Shown here piece after piece: positions 33,342-43,710 of a DNA stretch of 64,000 nt (position 1 is its first letter; every line of letters starts with the position of its first letter). Source of the DNA: Malaya genurostris. Its lineage: Eukaryota; Arthropoda; Insecta; Diptera; Culicidae. The position numbers and the translations under genes were made by a program. The stretch covers positions 165,513,547 through 165,577,546 of the forward strand of contig NC_080571.1 of assembly GCF_030247185.1 (NCBI RefSeq), read 5' to 3'. The notes below the pieces were generated by a model. It had not been told where the DNA came from. It saw only the letters and a list, made by a program, of their open reading frames with translations, and searched no databases.

Positions 33342-34275
33342 ATTCTGGTTGATCCTACCAGTAATATACGCTTGTCTCAAAGGTTAAGCCATGCATGTCT
33401 AAGTACAAACAGATTTAATGTGAAACCGCATAAGGCTCAGTATAACAGCTATAATTTACAAGATCTTTTAACTAGTTATTTGGATAACTGTGGAAAATCT
33501 TGAGCTAATACATGCAAAATGCAGGGACCTCGCGGAACCTGTGCAATTATCAGTCAAACCAATCGTCCTCCGTGACGCTGAAATTAGAGTGCTCTAAGCA
33601 GGCTATCCCTATGGCCAAGAATAATCTTGCATGGAATAATGGAATATGACCTCGGTCTTAATATTCATTGGTTTGTAATCCAGATCAAGAGGTAATGATT
33701 AACAGAAGTAGTTGGGGGTATTAGTATTACGGCGCGAGAGGTGAAATTCGTAGACCGTCGTAAAACTAACTAAAGCGAAAGCATTTACCATGGATGCTTT
33801 CAATAATCAAGAACGAAAGTTAGAGGATCGAAGGCGATTAGATACCGCCCTAGTTCTAACCGTAAACTATGCCAGCTAGCAATTGGGAGACGCTACATTA
33901 TGGTGCTCTCAGTAGCTTCCGGGAAACCAAAGCTAGGTTCCGGGGGAAGTATGCTTGCAAAGTTGAAACTTAAAGGAATTGACGGAAGGGCACGACCAGG
34001 AGTGGAGCCTGCGGCTTAATTTGACTCAACACGGGAAAACTTACCAGGTCCGAACTTATTGAGGTAAGACAGATTAATAGCTCTTTCTCAAAATTAAGGG
34101 TAGTGGTGCATGGCCGTTCTTAGTTCGTGGAATGATTTGTTGTTTAATTCCGATAACGAACGCAACACAATCAAATTAAATAGAACGCTATCAGCAGTCA
34201 GACGATGATCCCGTCCGGTTGGTGGTCGGTGCGGCGGGGCAATTTCCGTTACGAGTAGCTCTAGGAATGAGGAAG
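33342..34275 (+). pseudogene. 18S rRNA pseudogene, internally deleted and 3' truncated
   Basis: ATTCTGGTTGATCCTACCAG marks the 5' end. TTAAGCCATGCATGTCTAAG, then GAAATTAGAGTGCTCTAAGC, CGAAAGCATTTACCATGG, GGAATTGACGGAAGGGCAC and GATCCCGTCCGGTTGG follow in order. At about 33580 the sequence jumps from the helix near nucleotide 200 to the region near 780. It thus loses the universal GTGCCAGCAGCCGCGGTAA block. Invariant positions are altered (ACCAG for GCCAG in the first 20 nt). The 3' third is missing; the end abuts a reverse-transcriptase relic. Confidence 0.9.
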
Positions 34276-36282
34276 ATACGGTGAAGTGTTGGAAAAACTA
34301 TTCAAAGCAAACCATATCTCGAGTTGTATCAAGAAGCTTGTGTTGCACACAGTTGACTGGAAATTTGAATCACAGGGCATCTATTCTTACTGACATACTG
34401 AAAAAGTGTACTAATGAATTAGTAATTGAAAAGTATGTTATTTTGAACAGCTCGAGTAGTTGGTACTCAATAGACCTCTTACGGTTAAAACTGGAGAGGG
34501 ATAAACAGTACAAGAGATTCTGTAGAACTAACAATGATAGTCACTGGAGTAGATATACACAAGCACGAAATATTTATTCACGGGCCCTGAAGAAGACTAG
34601 ATATGAATACATACAGAGGAAGATCGATCAAAATCAACAAAACAGCAAAGAGTTATGGAAAATTCTCAAACAGTTGATCAAGCCTACACATAGTGGATCG
34701 AAAACTACAACTTTTAACGGTATATAAGAGCATACAGAACAAATTGAATCTGAAAAGTTCAACAGTTATTTCATAAATAGTGTTCAGCAGATTAATCAAA
34801 GTATTGAATTGGTAGGTGAGCCTATTGAAATAACACAGCCGATGAATAACTATTGTAGACTTGATGAATTTCAACCAATCACTTTTGAACAATTGAAAAA
34901 TATTTGTTTTAATTTGGGAAAATCGACGGGTATTGACAATGTAAACTCAAAAGTGGTACAGGATTGCTTTCATGTTATCGGACACGATCTACTGGATTTG
35001 GTAAACAAATCGTTGTACACGGGGCACGTACCAAAAGTATGGAAAGAATCTCTGGTGGATCCTATCCCCAAGGTTACTGGAACGGATAAAGCCGAGGAGT
35101 ACCGTCCCATTAACATGCTGCACACGCTGGAAAAAATTCTGGAACTTGTTGTTAAAGATCAGCTGATTAACTATTTGACAGTTTGCTAATACCGGAACAA
35201 TCGGGATACCGTATGGGTCACTCTTGTGAAACTGCTTTGAACCTAGTATTGGCAAAATGGAAGGAGAAAATCGAAGCCAAAGAGAGTATTTTTGCTGTGT
35301 TCTTGGATCTGAAGAGAGCCTTTGAAACAATTTCAAGACCTTTATTGTTGCAGACATTGCGGCGTTTTGGCATCGGAGGAATGGCACATGAATGGTTTGA
35401 AAACTATTTATGTGGTAGATCTCAAAAGACTGTTTTTAACGATGTAGTGTCTAGTTCCCACGGTAATTCACTTGGTGTGCCTCAGGGAAGTGTGTTAGGT
35501 CCTATTCTATTTATTATGTATATTAATGATATGAAGCGAGTCTTAAACGAGGATCTAAGTTCGCTGGTTCGATGGTTAAAATTTAAGCAACTGAAACTAA
35601 ACGTCGCGAAAACTAAATATATGATTATTTCTTCTGTTAGCACCGGTCATGACGCCAATGTGGAAATTGATGGTGAAACTATTGATCGCGTTAGAGAAAT
35701 GAAGTATCTTGGAGTCATAATTGATGAAAAGTTAACATTCAAATCTCATATCAATAACGTCATCACGAAGATTGCCAGAAAGTATGGTGTATTATGTCGT
35801 TTGAGAAATGACTTAACGATCCGTAGTAAGATTCTTTTGTATAAAACAGTCATTTCACCACACAAATCTTGAGATTACATCGACTGCAAAATAAAATCAT
35901 GCGATTAGTTCTAAAATGTAGTAGATATACCTCGTCAGGTTTTCTACTGAACGCATTACAATGGCTTTCAGTGAAACAGAGAGTGTACTACTTGACCATG
36001 GTATTTATTTTCAAGATATTAAATGGCATGCTGCCTCGATATTTGGGTGATCGAATTGAAAGAGGAACTGATTTGCATAGGTACAATACTAGAAACGCAT
36101 CTGATGCTAGAACACCAAGCTTTTTGTTAGCCAGATCGCAAAACTCATTATTGTACAGGGGAATAAGTTTTTTTCAATTCGATGCCAAGAGAAATCAAAC
36201 GCGCGGCCACATTGGTGGAATTCAAAAAGTAATGTATTTCACACATAAAATCCGCTTTGTAAGCAAATGTTTAGTTAGCTAG
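34276..36282 (+). pseudogene. Non-LTR retrotransposon ORF2 relic (CR1/L2-like), RT box deleted
   Basis: The piece starts after the endonuclease, with a Lys/Arg-rich linker (LERDKQYKRFCR). RT fingers GKSTGIDNVNSKV (about 34918), EEYRPINMLHTLEK and EQSGYRMGHSCETALN (about 35195) follow, then LDLKRAFETISR and GVPQGSVLGPILF (about 35477). Then NEDLSSL joins directly to WLKFKQLKLNVAKTKYM, so the FADD catalytic box is deleted (junction near 35563). Other breaks are an in-frame TAA at 34725, frameshifts near 35185 and 35870, and a small loss there. The C-terminal HRYNTRNAS and IRF end is present. Clade assignment is from motif style only. Confidence 0.85.
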
Positions 36283-36690
36283 TTTAAATTTTTAAGATTT
36301 TTTATTTGTTTTACGTATTACGAAGATTGTATTTTCTTTTTCTTTTTGTTTATTTATTATTGTGAGACGTATTAAGTTACTATGTTCGGTAAGATGATGA
36401 TGGATTTTTAGTTTGTTTAAGAGTTAAAAATAATGAGCAGTCTACAAACGTTTGAGCCTCGCGCGAGAAGCAGGTAGTGACTATTTGGAAAGCGAACAGG
36501 ACTGGCCGAAGAGCCTTAGCATTCGGTGTGTTAAGTTTGCTCTAGACCTTGATCGTAAGGTTTGATTAATAATTTAAGGAATAGACTCGGTAAACTAATT
36601 GGGATCGACAGTTGTTGATGGAATTGTGCTTGGCTCTGCTCATCCGCAGTCTCGTTACTCCATCGTAGCTGATGTGTGTAGCGATGAACT
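36283..36690. other. 3' tail of the RT relic and unassigned sequence
   Basis: T-rich sequence after the stop at 36282 probably includes the relic's 3' UTR. Beyond about 36420 I see nothing assignable until the SINE-like B box. Confidence 0.4.
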
Positions 36691-36830
36691 AGTCCGGCGG
36701 GAAGGGCTAGGTGAATTACTGTCTGATACTGGTAAAGATATCGGGTTCGATTCCTGATGTGATCAAGGATCTTCCCGGGTTGGAAATTTTCTTGATTAAC
36801 CCTGGATAGTAAATCCAAAATATTTGAATG
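36691..36830 (+). mobile_element. SINE-like fragment with a tRNA B box
   Basis: GGGTTCGATTCC (36743-36754) is a perfect polymerase III B box. It is followed by GGATCTTCCCGGGTTGGAAATT and CTTGATTAACCCTGG, a tail that resembles a widespread mosquito SINE I remember. The A-box half is degenerate or missing. No independent tRNA fold is evident. Confidence 0.5.
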
Positions 36831-36987
36831 TTATTTTGTGGTCAGTCGTTCTTTTGAAGAAGAATCTATACCTGCTAGATTAATCAGATCGTTTTATGTT
36901 GTTTACTGGTTAAGATATGTGCAATAATATTAATTATCATTCAGATAACTCGTTCTGCTCACACCTTTGTAGGGGTATGAGGTGGGA

Positions 36988-37007
36988 CCATCATCATCAT
37001 CATCATC
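36988..37007 (+). repeat. CAT trinucleotide microsatellite
   Basis: About six to seven CAT units occur just before the gag region of the next element. Confidence 0.8.
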
Positions 37008-37144
37008 AGCATCTCAAGTCATCCCTCACCCCGTAGGCGATTCGCGTCAATCAATTGGAGGATCTCAACACTAAAGCGGTGGATTTAAATCCTTCAAGAA
37101 CGAGGAACCGTGAGAAATCTCTCCTTTTCTTTCACTACAATTTT

Positions 37145-38209
37145 ATGCCCAAATTTAATCCAATTCCAAAAGAGGAAGCCGTAAAGTTCTCTGAAATGGA
37201 AAACATTAATTTGCAAGCCATCTTTGACCAAATTCAAAGCTTGGAACAAAGAATCGGTGCTCTCCAAATGGAGAATAGCACTTTACAACAGCAGCAGCAA
37301 CAACTGCAACAACAACAACGGCAAACCCCCGCAATGGAGGAACGCCGCACTGACTTCTTTAGAATTCATGATCCAATTCGGATGATTCCATCATTCGACG
37401 GGAATAAAAAACAATTGACTCATTGGCTAGACACAGCCAGAAGAGCTTTAAATTTATGCCGACAACACGTAGCACCGGATCTATTTGCCGTGTACGAACA
37501 GGCGGTGATAACCAAAGTCGAAGGCAAAGCCCGAGACATGATATGTATAAATGGAAACCCTACTACCTTCGAGGAGGTAGCAGACATGTTACACAGTGCT
37601 TATGGTGATCGCAATAAAATTGCGACTTACCAAACACAACTCTGGTCATTGAAAATGACCTAATCTTTACACATTTATTACAAACGCACGAAAGAAATTA
37701 TGGTTAACATCAAATCTTTAGCGAAGCAAAATCAAACCTACTTGGCACACTGGGAAGCAATAAACCAGTTTCTAGAACAAGAATGTTTGGCTGCTTTTAT
37801 AAATAGACTCAGTGAACCATATTTCGGATATGCTCAAACTGCTCAACCAAGTGATTTAGAGAATGCCTATGCATTCTTGTGTAGATTCCAAAATGCAGAG
37901 AAAACTAAAATACACACCCAAGCAGCGTTCGAGCAACAACCTAATTTCAACAAAAATTTTAAGCCTTTTAATAAATCATACAACAAATACCCGGAAGCAC
38001 AATCTTCAACCCGGCACAAAAATTCATCAGACAGGCAAAAAACGACACCAATGGAAATAGACCCATCATTGCGTTCTAACAGAATTTACAATCACGATGC
38101 AGAGCAGGAAGACCACGAATTAGATATAAGCGACACCGAAAAGGAAGTAGAAGCCGAAGAATCAAGTGTAAATTTTCAAATTATCTTTCCTCACAACGCG
38201 CTGACTTGA
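37145..38209 (+). pseudogene. gag: Gag of the errantivirus-like element
   Basis: The likely start is ATG 37145 or 37196 (MENINLQ). A coiled-coil/Gln-run region (QQQQQQLQQQQ near 37290-37320) precedes a capsid-like domain with DPIRMIPSFDG and WLDTARRAL. An in-frame TAA at 37661-37663 interrupts it; the same frame resumes at once and runs to TGA 38207. The C-terminus is acidic (ISDTEKEVEAEESS). No zinc knuckle is present, as in other errantiviruses. Confidence 0.82.
38170..38176 (+). promoter_or_regulatory. -1 frameshift heptamer A-AAT-TTT
   Basis: In gag phase the sequence reads GTA AAT TTT, giving the slippery A-AAT-TTT 31 nt before the gag stop. After a -1 slip the frame is open into the protease. 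It is a relic of gag-pol expression control. Confidence 0.65.
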
Positions 38210-40146
38210 ATGCAATAAATGGACTACCCTATGTAACAGTTAAACTCTTTGGCAAAGACGCAAAATTACTAGTAGACAGTGGTTTAAAAAAAAATTTTAT
38301 TTCTTCCCGTCTGATACCAAAGTCAAAACAAGAAAAATGCAAAACCATTCGAATCTCGAACACTTCAGGGCAACATTCCGCTGATAAAAAATTTATTACG
38401 ACACTTTTCAGTATGAAACAAAAAGCTCATTTTTACCTTTTGAATTTTCATACATTTTTCGACGGTATCATTGGTTATGAAACACTCTCTGATTTAGAAG
38501 CTCTTATTGACGTGAGCAATCATAAATTAGTTCTCCCACAAAAAAACACTTGCCATGCAAATAAGGAAATTAGGCCCTCCGCAGATCACACTGACTGGAA
38601 ATTCGACGAGAATCATTAAACTCCCTGTTTCTCAAGACAATGGCAACGTTTACCTTCCTAATGATATAAAAATAGACAATGCAGTAATCCAGTCAGGATT
38701 GTATCATGCAGAAAAAGGTTTCGGCCAAACAGTGACATTTCATTGGACGCATCCGGCAAAAACAATACAGGTAGCAGAGGTGAATAACATAAATTTAAAT
38801 CACCAGCATCAAACATATCACACACCCAGTGCACACGAAAACAAGTAAACGAAATGTTGGAAGATGGAATTATCCAGAATTCCATCTCACCATGGACATC
38901 TCCAATTTTTATCGTTCCAAAAAAACTTGATGCTGGTGGCAAGAAGAAATGGCGCATTGTCATAGATTACCGCAAATTAAATGAAAAACCCGTGGATGAG
39001 AAATTTCCAATCCCACGAATCGAGGAAATACTCGATAGGCTTGGTCGTAGTACCTACTCCACTACGTTACATTTAAAACCTGGATTCCACCAGATTGAAG
39101 TCCATCCCAAGGACAGGCCGAAAACCGCTTTCAGTACGGACCAAGGACATTTTGAATTCATACGTATGCCTTTCGGACTTAAAAATGCACCAGCAACTTT
39201 CCAGCGTGTAATGAATCCTACATTCTTGGAAATTTAATCGGAAAGTGTTGCCTAGTCTATTTAGATGACATCATAATCTTTGGTAATTCACTTCAGCAAC
39301 ATCTCGACAATTTAAACAAAGTTCTTCAAACACTCGCTCAAGCTAATCTAAAAATTCAGCTAGACAAATGTGAGTTCCTTCAGAAGGAATGAGTTTTTAG
39401 GCCATATAATAACCCAAAACGGCATTCGACCAAATCCGAATAAAATTGAAAAAATTCTAGGTTGGCCAATTCCAAAGACCACTACTCAAATCAAAGGATT
39501 CTTAGGTTTGCTTGTATATTACAGGAAATTTATTCGCGACTTCGCGAAACTAACTAAACCTTTAACGAAATGTTTAAAAAAGGATGAAAAAATTATTCAT
39601 AACGAACAATTCATTAACTGCTTCAATGATTGTAAAAGATTACTGACAACCGACCCCATTTTAAAATATCCTGATTTTAACAAGAAATTTATTCTCGAAA
39701 CTGACGCAGGCGATTTCGCACTCGGAGCAGTTTTGTCCCGAAAATTCGATGACGGTAAAGAACACACTATTGCATACGCATCAAGAACTTTGAATGAAGC
39801 AGAATGCAACTATTCTGCTACTGAAAAAGAATTGTTAGCCATTGTTTGGGCAACAAAACATTTTAGACCGTACATTTATGGAACCCACTTTAAAATACCC
39901 ACGGACCACAAACCACTCGTGTGGCTCCGACAGAAAAATGATTTAAACCGAAGACTTTTACATTGGAAACTTGCTTTAGAAGAACTTGAATTCGAAATCA
40001 AGTACAAAAAAGGAACATTAAACACAAATGCGGACGCACTTTATCGTATCGAACCTGAAACAGAACAGCAAACAGAAATAAACGCAAACTCCTCCTACAG
40101 TGACGACATGACACAACACTCTGCGGATACAAAGCTTTCTCACTAA
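38177..40146 (+). pseudogene. pol: Pol (protease-RT-RNase H) of the errantivirus-like element, integrase missing
   Basis: Protease LLVDSG is near 38263. A frame change near 38600 and an in-frame end at 38848 precede RT, which starts MLEDGIIQNSISPW (38854). KWRIVIDYRKLNEK is near 38948. The catalytic YLDDIIIFG near 39258 lies in a different frame between two frameshifts (about 39215 and about 39385). RNase H has LETDAGDFALGAVL (about 39697) and TDHKPLVWL (about 39900), then NADALYRIE. The reading ends abruptly at about 40146, before any integrase motif. At least four lesions. Confidence 0.88.
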
Positions 40147-41292
40147 AGCAATCTTGCTTGGGAGTTTTCCTAGATATTGAAGGTGCCTTTGATAACGTAT
40201 CTTTCAATTCAATTCTGGAAACAGTCCGTGGTCATGGCATACCTTCAAGTATAACAAATTGGATACACGCAATGCTTAGCAATCGACTTCTTTGTTCATC
40301 GCTTCGGCAAACAGAGATTAAAAAGCTGAGCGTCTGTGGGTGTCCTTAAGGTACCTTAAGGTGTACTATCCCCACTTTTATGGAACCTAGTCGCTGATGG
40401 TTTGTCAAGGAAACTTAATAACCTTGAATTTCCGACTTATGGTTTTGCCGACGATTACCATATATTGATGACTGGTATAAGCATTAACACTCTCTTTGAT
40501 TTAATGCAACAAGCCCTGCGATCAGTTGAACAATGGTGTTGTCAGGTTGGATTATCTGTAAATCCGGGCAAAACACCAATGGTGCTTTTCACTCATCGTA
40601 GGATAATCACAGGAGCTCGTCCGTTGCAGTTCTTTGGTTCAGAGGTCACTGTGGTCGATCAAGTTAAATACGTCGGGGTTATTCTTGACTCAAAACTGAA
40701 TTGGTCTGCTCACATTGATTTCAGGATTAAAAGAGCTTGCATGGCTTTCGGCCAATGCAGACGAGCTTTTGGAAAATCATGGGGACTCAAACCCAGATAT
40801 ATTCATTGGATCTACACGACTATTGTTAGACCAATTTTAGCATATGGATGTCTTGTATGGTGGCAGAAAGGAGAAGTCGCGATAGTTCAGTCAAAGCTAA
40901 ATCATCTCCAAAGGATGGTCCTAATGGCGATGACAGAAGCATTCACGACAACTCCTACTGCTGCTCTAGAGGCGCTACTGTGCATTAAACCACTACATGT
41001 GTTCCTAAAACAAGAAGCATTATCTTGTGCATACCGTCTTAAGGTTACAGGGCTTTGGAACAGTAATCCATTAGATAATGCTACCAGCCACACTCGCTTG
41101 TGGTCTCAAATGGTTACGTGGGATGAGTATTTACTCGCTCCTAGTGACCTAACTCTCACATGCATCCACCACCAGCTGATGACAATCTTCGAATCAATAC
41201 AACTATCGAAACTTGGTTTAATATCAAAAACGTTCTTACAACCTCCAGAACTGGAATTTGCAACGCAACTGTTGGAATCACAAGGCATATAA
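40147..41292 (+). pseudogene. Non-LTR reverse transcriptase fragment (I/LOA-like) within the errantivirus-like element
   Basis: It starts in the RT palm with GVFLDIEGAFDNVSF (about 40158). A small duplication or frameshift at CCTTAAGGTACCTTAAGG (about 40343-40360) precedes SPLLWNLVADGL. The catalytic FADD is at GFADDYHI (about 40443), and WGLKPRYIHWIYTTIVRPIL (about 40787) marks the thumb region. The frame 40402-41292 is open. It lacks the endonuclease, the RT fingers and a poly(A) tail, so it is an internal fragment. It may have come in by repair or rearrangement and not by a normal retroposition event. Confidence 0.82.
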
Positions 41293-42122
41293 ATTGAAAG
41301 CTACGATCAAACTTATGAGTCTCTGGAACCTGTAGCTTTTCATAACGATTCAGACATAATAGTCCTCATCAAAATTCCCAAGCTTAGACGAGGAGAATAT
41401 GTACAACTTCATATAGAAACTATTCCCATAAACGGCAAGATCATCGCAATAAACGCTACCAACGCTATTGTTGGTAACAACGAATCGTATCTGATAGAAC
41501 ATCCATGCAATAACATTGAGAAGAACAGTATTTGTGACATACAAAATCTCTTCAATATATCCAACGACAAATGTCTCCATCCAATATTACGAGGAAATCC
41601 TGGTACTTGTACTTTTACAAAGCCATCAACGCTCTCGAAGTTCAAATCAATCGAAAACCTGGGAGTACTGATAAAAAACTCCATTGAACCAACACTTTTG
41701 CCGAACAGTTGTGGTTTTGGATCAAGCAATCTGACAGGAACATACCTTGTGTCATTCGAAAATTGCTCCATAAAACTCAATGGAACGCAGTTCAACGGCA
41801 AGATTTTCAAAGGAAAAACCAAACCCACTATCCTTCCACTCCATTTAGTGAACGTAAATGAATCAGAATTAATATCTGAGCCCATCACCAATTTGGAACT
41901 GTACACGTACATAACCGTCATAAGCTAGAGCATCTAGAAATCATTACAAAAAGGACCAGAGTATTTAACATTGGAGCCATAGTTTTAATCACATGTCTCG
42001 TTATAACCTTCGTTATCATAAGAGAAATCTACAAACTTCAGCTGAAACTAATCATTCGAATTCCAATAGACAAAGTTTTAGACAGCTCACAATCAGGGTT
42101 GAACCGAGACGGTTCAATCTAA
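41293..42122 (+). pseudogene. env: Env glycoprotein remnant of the errantivirus-like element
   Basis: The + strand frame from about 41341 has the C-terminal ectodomain pattern of insect gypsy-type Env (baculovirus F-like fold): PINGKIIAIN, spaced Cys residues, the CGFGSSNLTGTYL block and several N-x-S/T sites. A one-base frameshift near 41915-41922 separates this from the membrane anchor (GAIVLITCLVITFVII, near 41970-42020) and a short cytoplasmic tail ending at TAA 42120. The N-terminal half, including the signal peptide and any cleavage/fusion region, is absent. Inactive. Confidence 0.8.
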
Positions 42123-42131
42123 GAAGGGGGA
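42121..42131 (+). promoter_or_regulatory. Polypurine tract of the errantivirus-like element
   Basis: AAGAAGGGGGA overlaps the env stop and lies directly before the AGTTA that opens the LTR. Confidence 0.7.
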
Positions 42132-42560
42132 AGTTATGGACGAACCCGAATAGCATATGGCCCGTACGCACAGACCTCAGAAAAGTACGCGCCAGCAGTA
42201 AGACGCCAGTATATCCAACGCGTGGAGATGTCAACCACCCTGTTACCAATTATTGTACCGCTGACATCGCAGCAGACATCCGGCCACCGTGGTTGCATCT
42301 GCCAGGAACCATTAGTAATTGCATCAGCCGAAACCACCACGCCGCATCGACGATTCGACATGTTCGGACAGGATAACCGCTGATACAATAGTTTAGGGCT
42401 AGGTAGTCAGGTCAAACGAACATTCAGGCAGGACAAGATAGTTAGTTCGATTTGAGAAGTGAAACTGTTCAGTCGTAAGAACCTCATGTTAATAAGAGTG
42501 TAACGTTTTTTTTAAAATACATTCAGTTTTTATTAAACTTTTAAAGAGTTTATACAATTT
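42132..42560 (+). repeat. 3' LTR of the errantivirus-like element (end uncertain)
   Basis: It begins AGTTATGG, the typical opening of gypsy-group LTRs. There is no second LTR to define the 3' end; I place it before the CCGGAAC repeats, where AT-rich sequence (TTTTAAAATACATTCAG) ends. Boundary uncertain by up to 100 bp. Confidence 0.55.
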
Positions 42561-42619
42561 TGCCATCGTACTCTAAACGACGATTTGCATTTTTTCCGGT
42601 TTTGCCGCCGGTTTAAATG

Positions 42620-43530
42620 ACGGTGTACAATATGAAACACACTTTACCCTATAACTCCGGAACCGGAAGTCGCATCCAAATGAAATTCAGTACTACATTT
42701 GAATCTAAGTATGTGGAAATCGGTCAAACCATCGCTGAGAAAAGTGAGTGAAATCCACATATGACCACTATTTCTGGTGCTTCCGGAACCGGAAACCGGG
42801 AACCAGGATAGCCGGAATCGGTTTGTTTAGTTGCCTACTGATAATGGCAATCGATTGGTGGAGTTTTGAGTCCAGTTTAGAATAAGTTTTGAAGTTTTTG
42901 TTTCGCCGGGTTAAGAACGGTGTACAATATTTAACACACTTCACCCTATAACTCCGGAACCGGAAGTCGCATCCGGATGGAATTCAGGAATTTCGTGTTA
43001 CACCGTGAGGCTTTTCATTGTTCAAGTTTATAAAAATTGGATGAGCGGTCTCTGAGAAAATTGATTGCACGTTTTTAGTTCATTTTGCACATTTTACTCG
43101 ATAACTCCCGAACCGGATGTCGAATAAAGATGAGATTCAATAGAAATCTATAAGACTACAAGGTCTGTAGTTTAAGTCTTAGTTGTATAAAGTCGGTTTA
43201 GTGGTGTTTGAGAAAATCGAGTGCACTTTTTCTTCATTTTTGCACATTTTACCCCGTTACTCCCGAACCGGAAGTCAGATCCAAGTAAAATTCAATAGCA
43301 CCTTATGGGATCAAGAGACCTTTCATTTGTATCTAATCTTGTGAAAATTGGTCCAGCCATCTCTTAGAAAATCGAGTTCACATTTTTGTTACATACACAC
43401 ATACATGCACACACGTACACACAGACATTTGCTCAGTTCGTCGAGCTGAGTCGAATGATATCCTGACCTCGGTTAAAATGTCGGTTTTCACAGTGATTGC
43501 ATAACCTTTCTATATGAGAAAGTCAAAACA
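42620..43530 (+). repeat. Mosquito-type repeat with CCGGAACCGGAAGTC units
   Basis: CTCCGGAACCGGAAGTC-like motifs occur near 42655, 42952, 43105 and 43258; the last two intervals are 153 bp. Each is followed by ATG-AAATTCA and, further on, GAAAATCGG or AAAATTGG and GAGAAAATCGA. The block ends with TTTGCTCAGTTCGTCGAGC and CACAGTGATTGCATAACC, a tail I remember from very abundant Aedes/Culex repeats. The class is unknown to me. It is non-coding. Confidence 0.75.
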
Positions 43531-43710
43531 GGTACACCTTCCAATTCGTCAATTTATTGAGAGGTAGATTGGCGTCATCGTCTTCTTCTAATGACAGCTA
43601 CTCTAGCGTAACAGGTAGACATCTACAACTTAATTCTTCTGATGTAAACAAACAAAACACAGGAACGCCTTTGAGTTCGTGTTCTAACGAAAGCAATTTA
43701 TTAATAGGTA

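Larger units (their letters stand above)
37055..42560 (+). mobile_element. Errantivirus-like gypsy element (gag-pol-env), defective
   Basis: The order is gag, pol in the -1 frame, env, purine tract and a 3' LTR beginning AGTTA, as in the gypsy group that carries env. The integrase is missing, and a non-LTR fragment occupies 40147-41292 instead. No 5' LTR is recognisable upstream of 37055; SINE-like and CAT-repeat sequence lies there. Gag, pol and env all carry frame lesions. It is an old endogenous relic without capacity to move or infect. Confidence 0.85.

Noticed and set aside
36743..36754. Possible tRNA gene at the GGGTTCGATTCC box
   Set aside because: No cloverleaf or A box at the right distance. 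The tail matches a SINE-type sequence.
41409..41921. 170-codon frame on the - strand
   Set aside because: The + strand of the same stretch reads as gypsy-type Env with its Cys and glycosylation pattern, so the - strand frame is a shadow.
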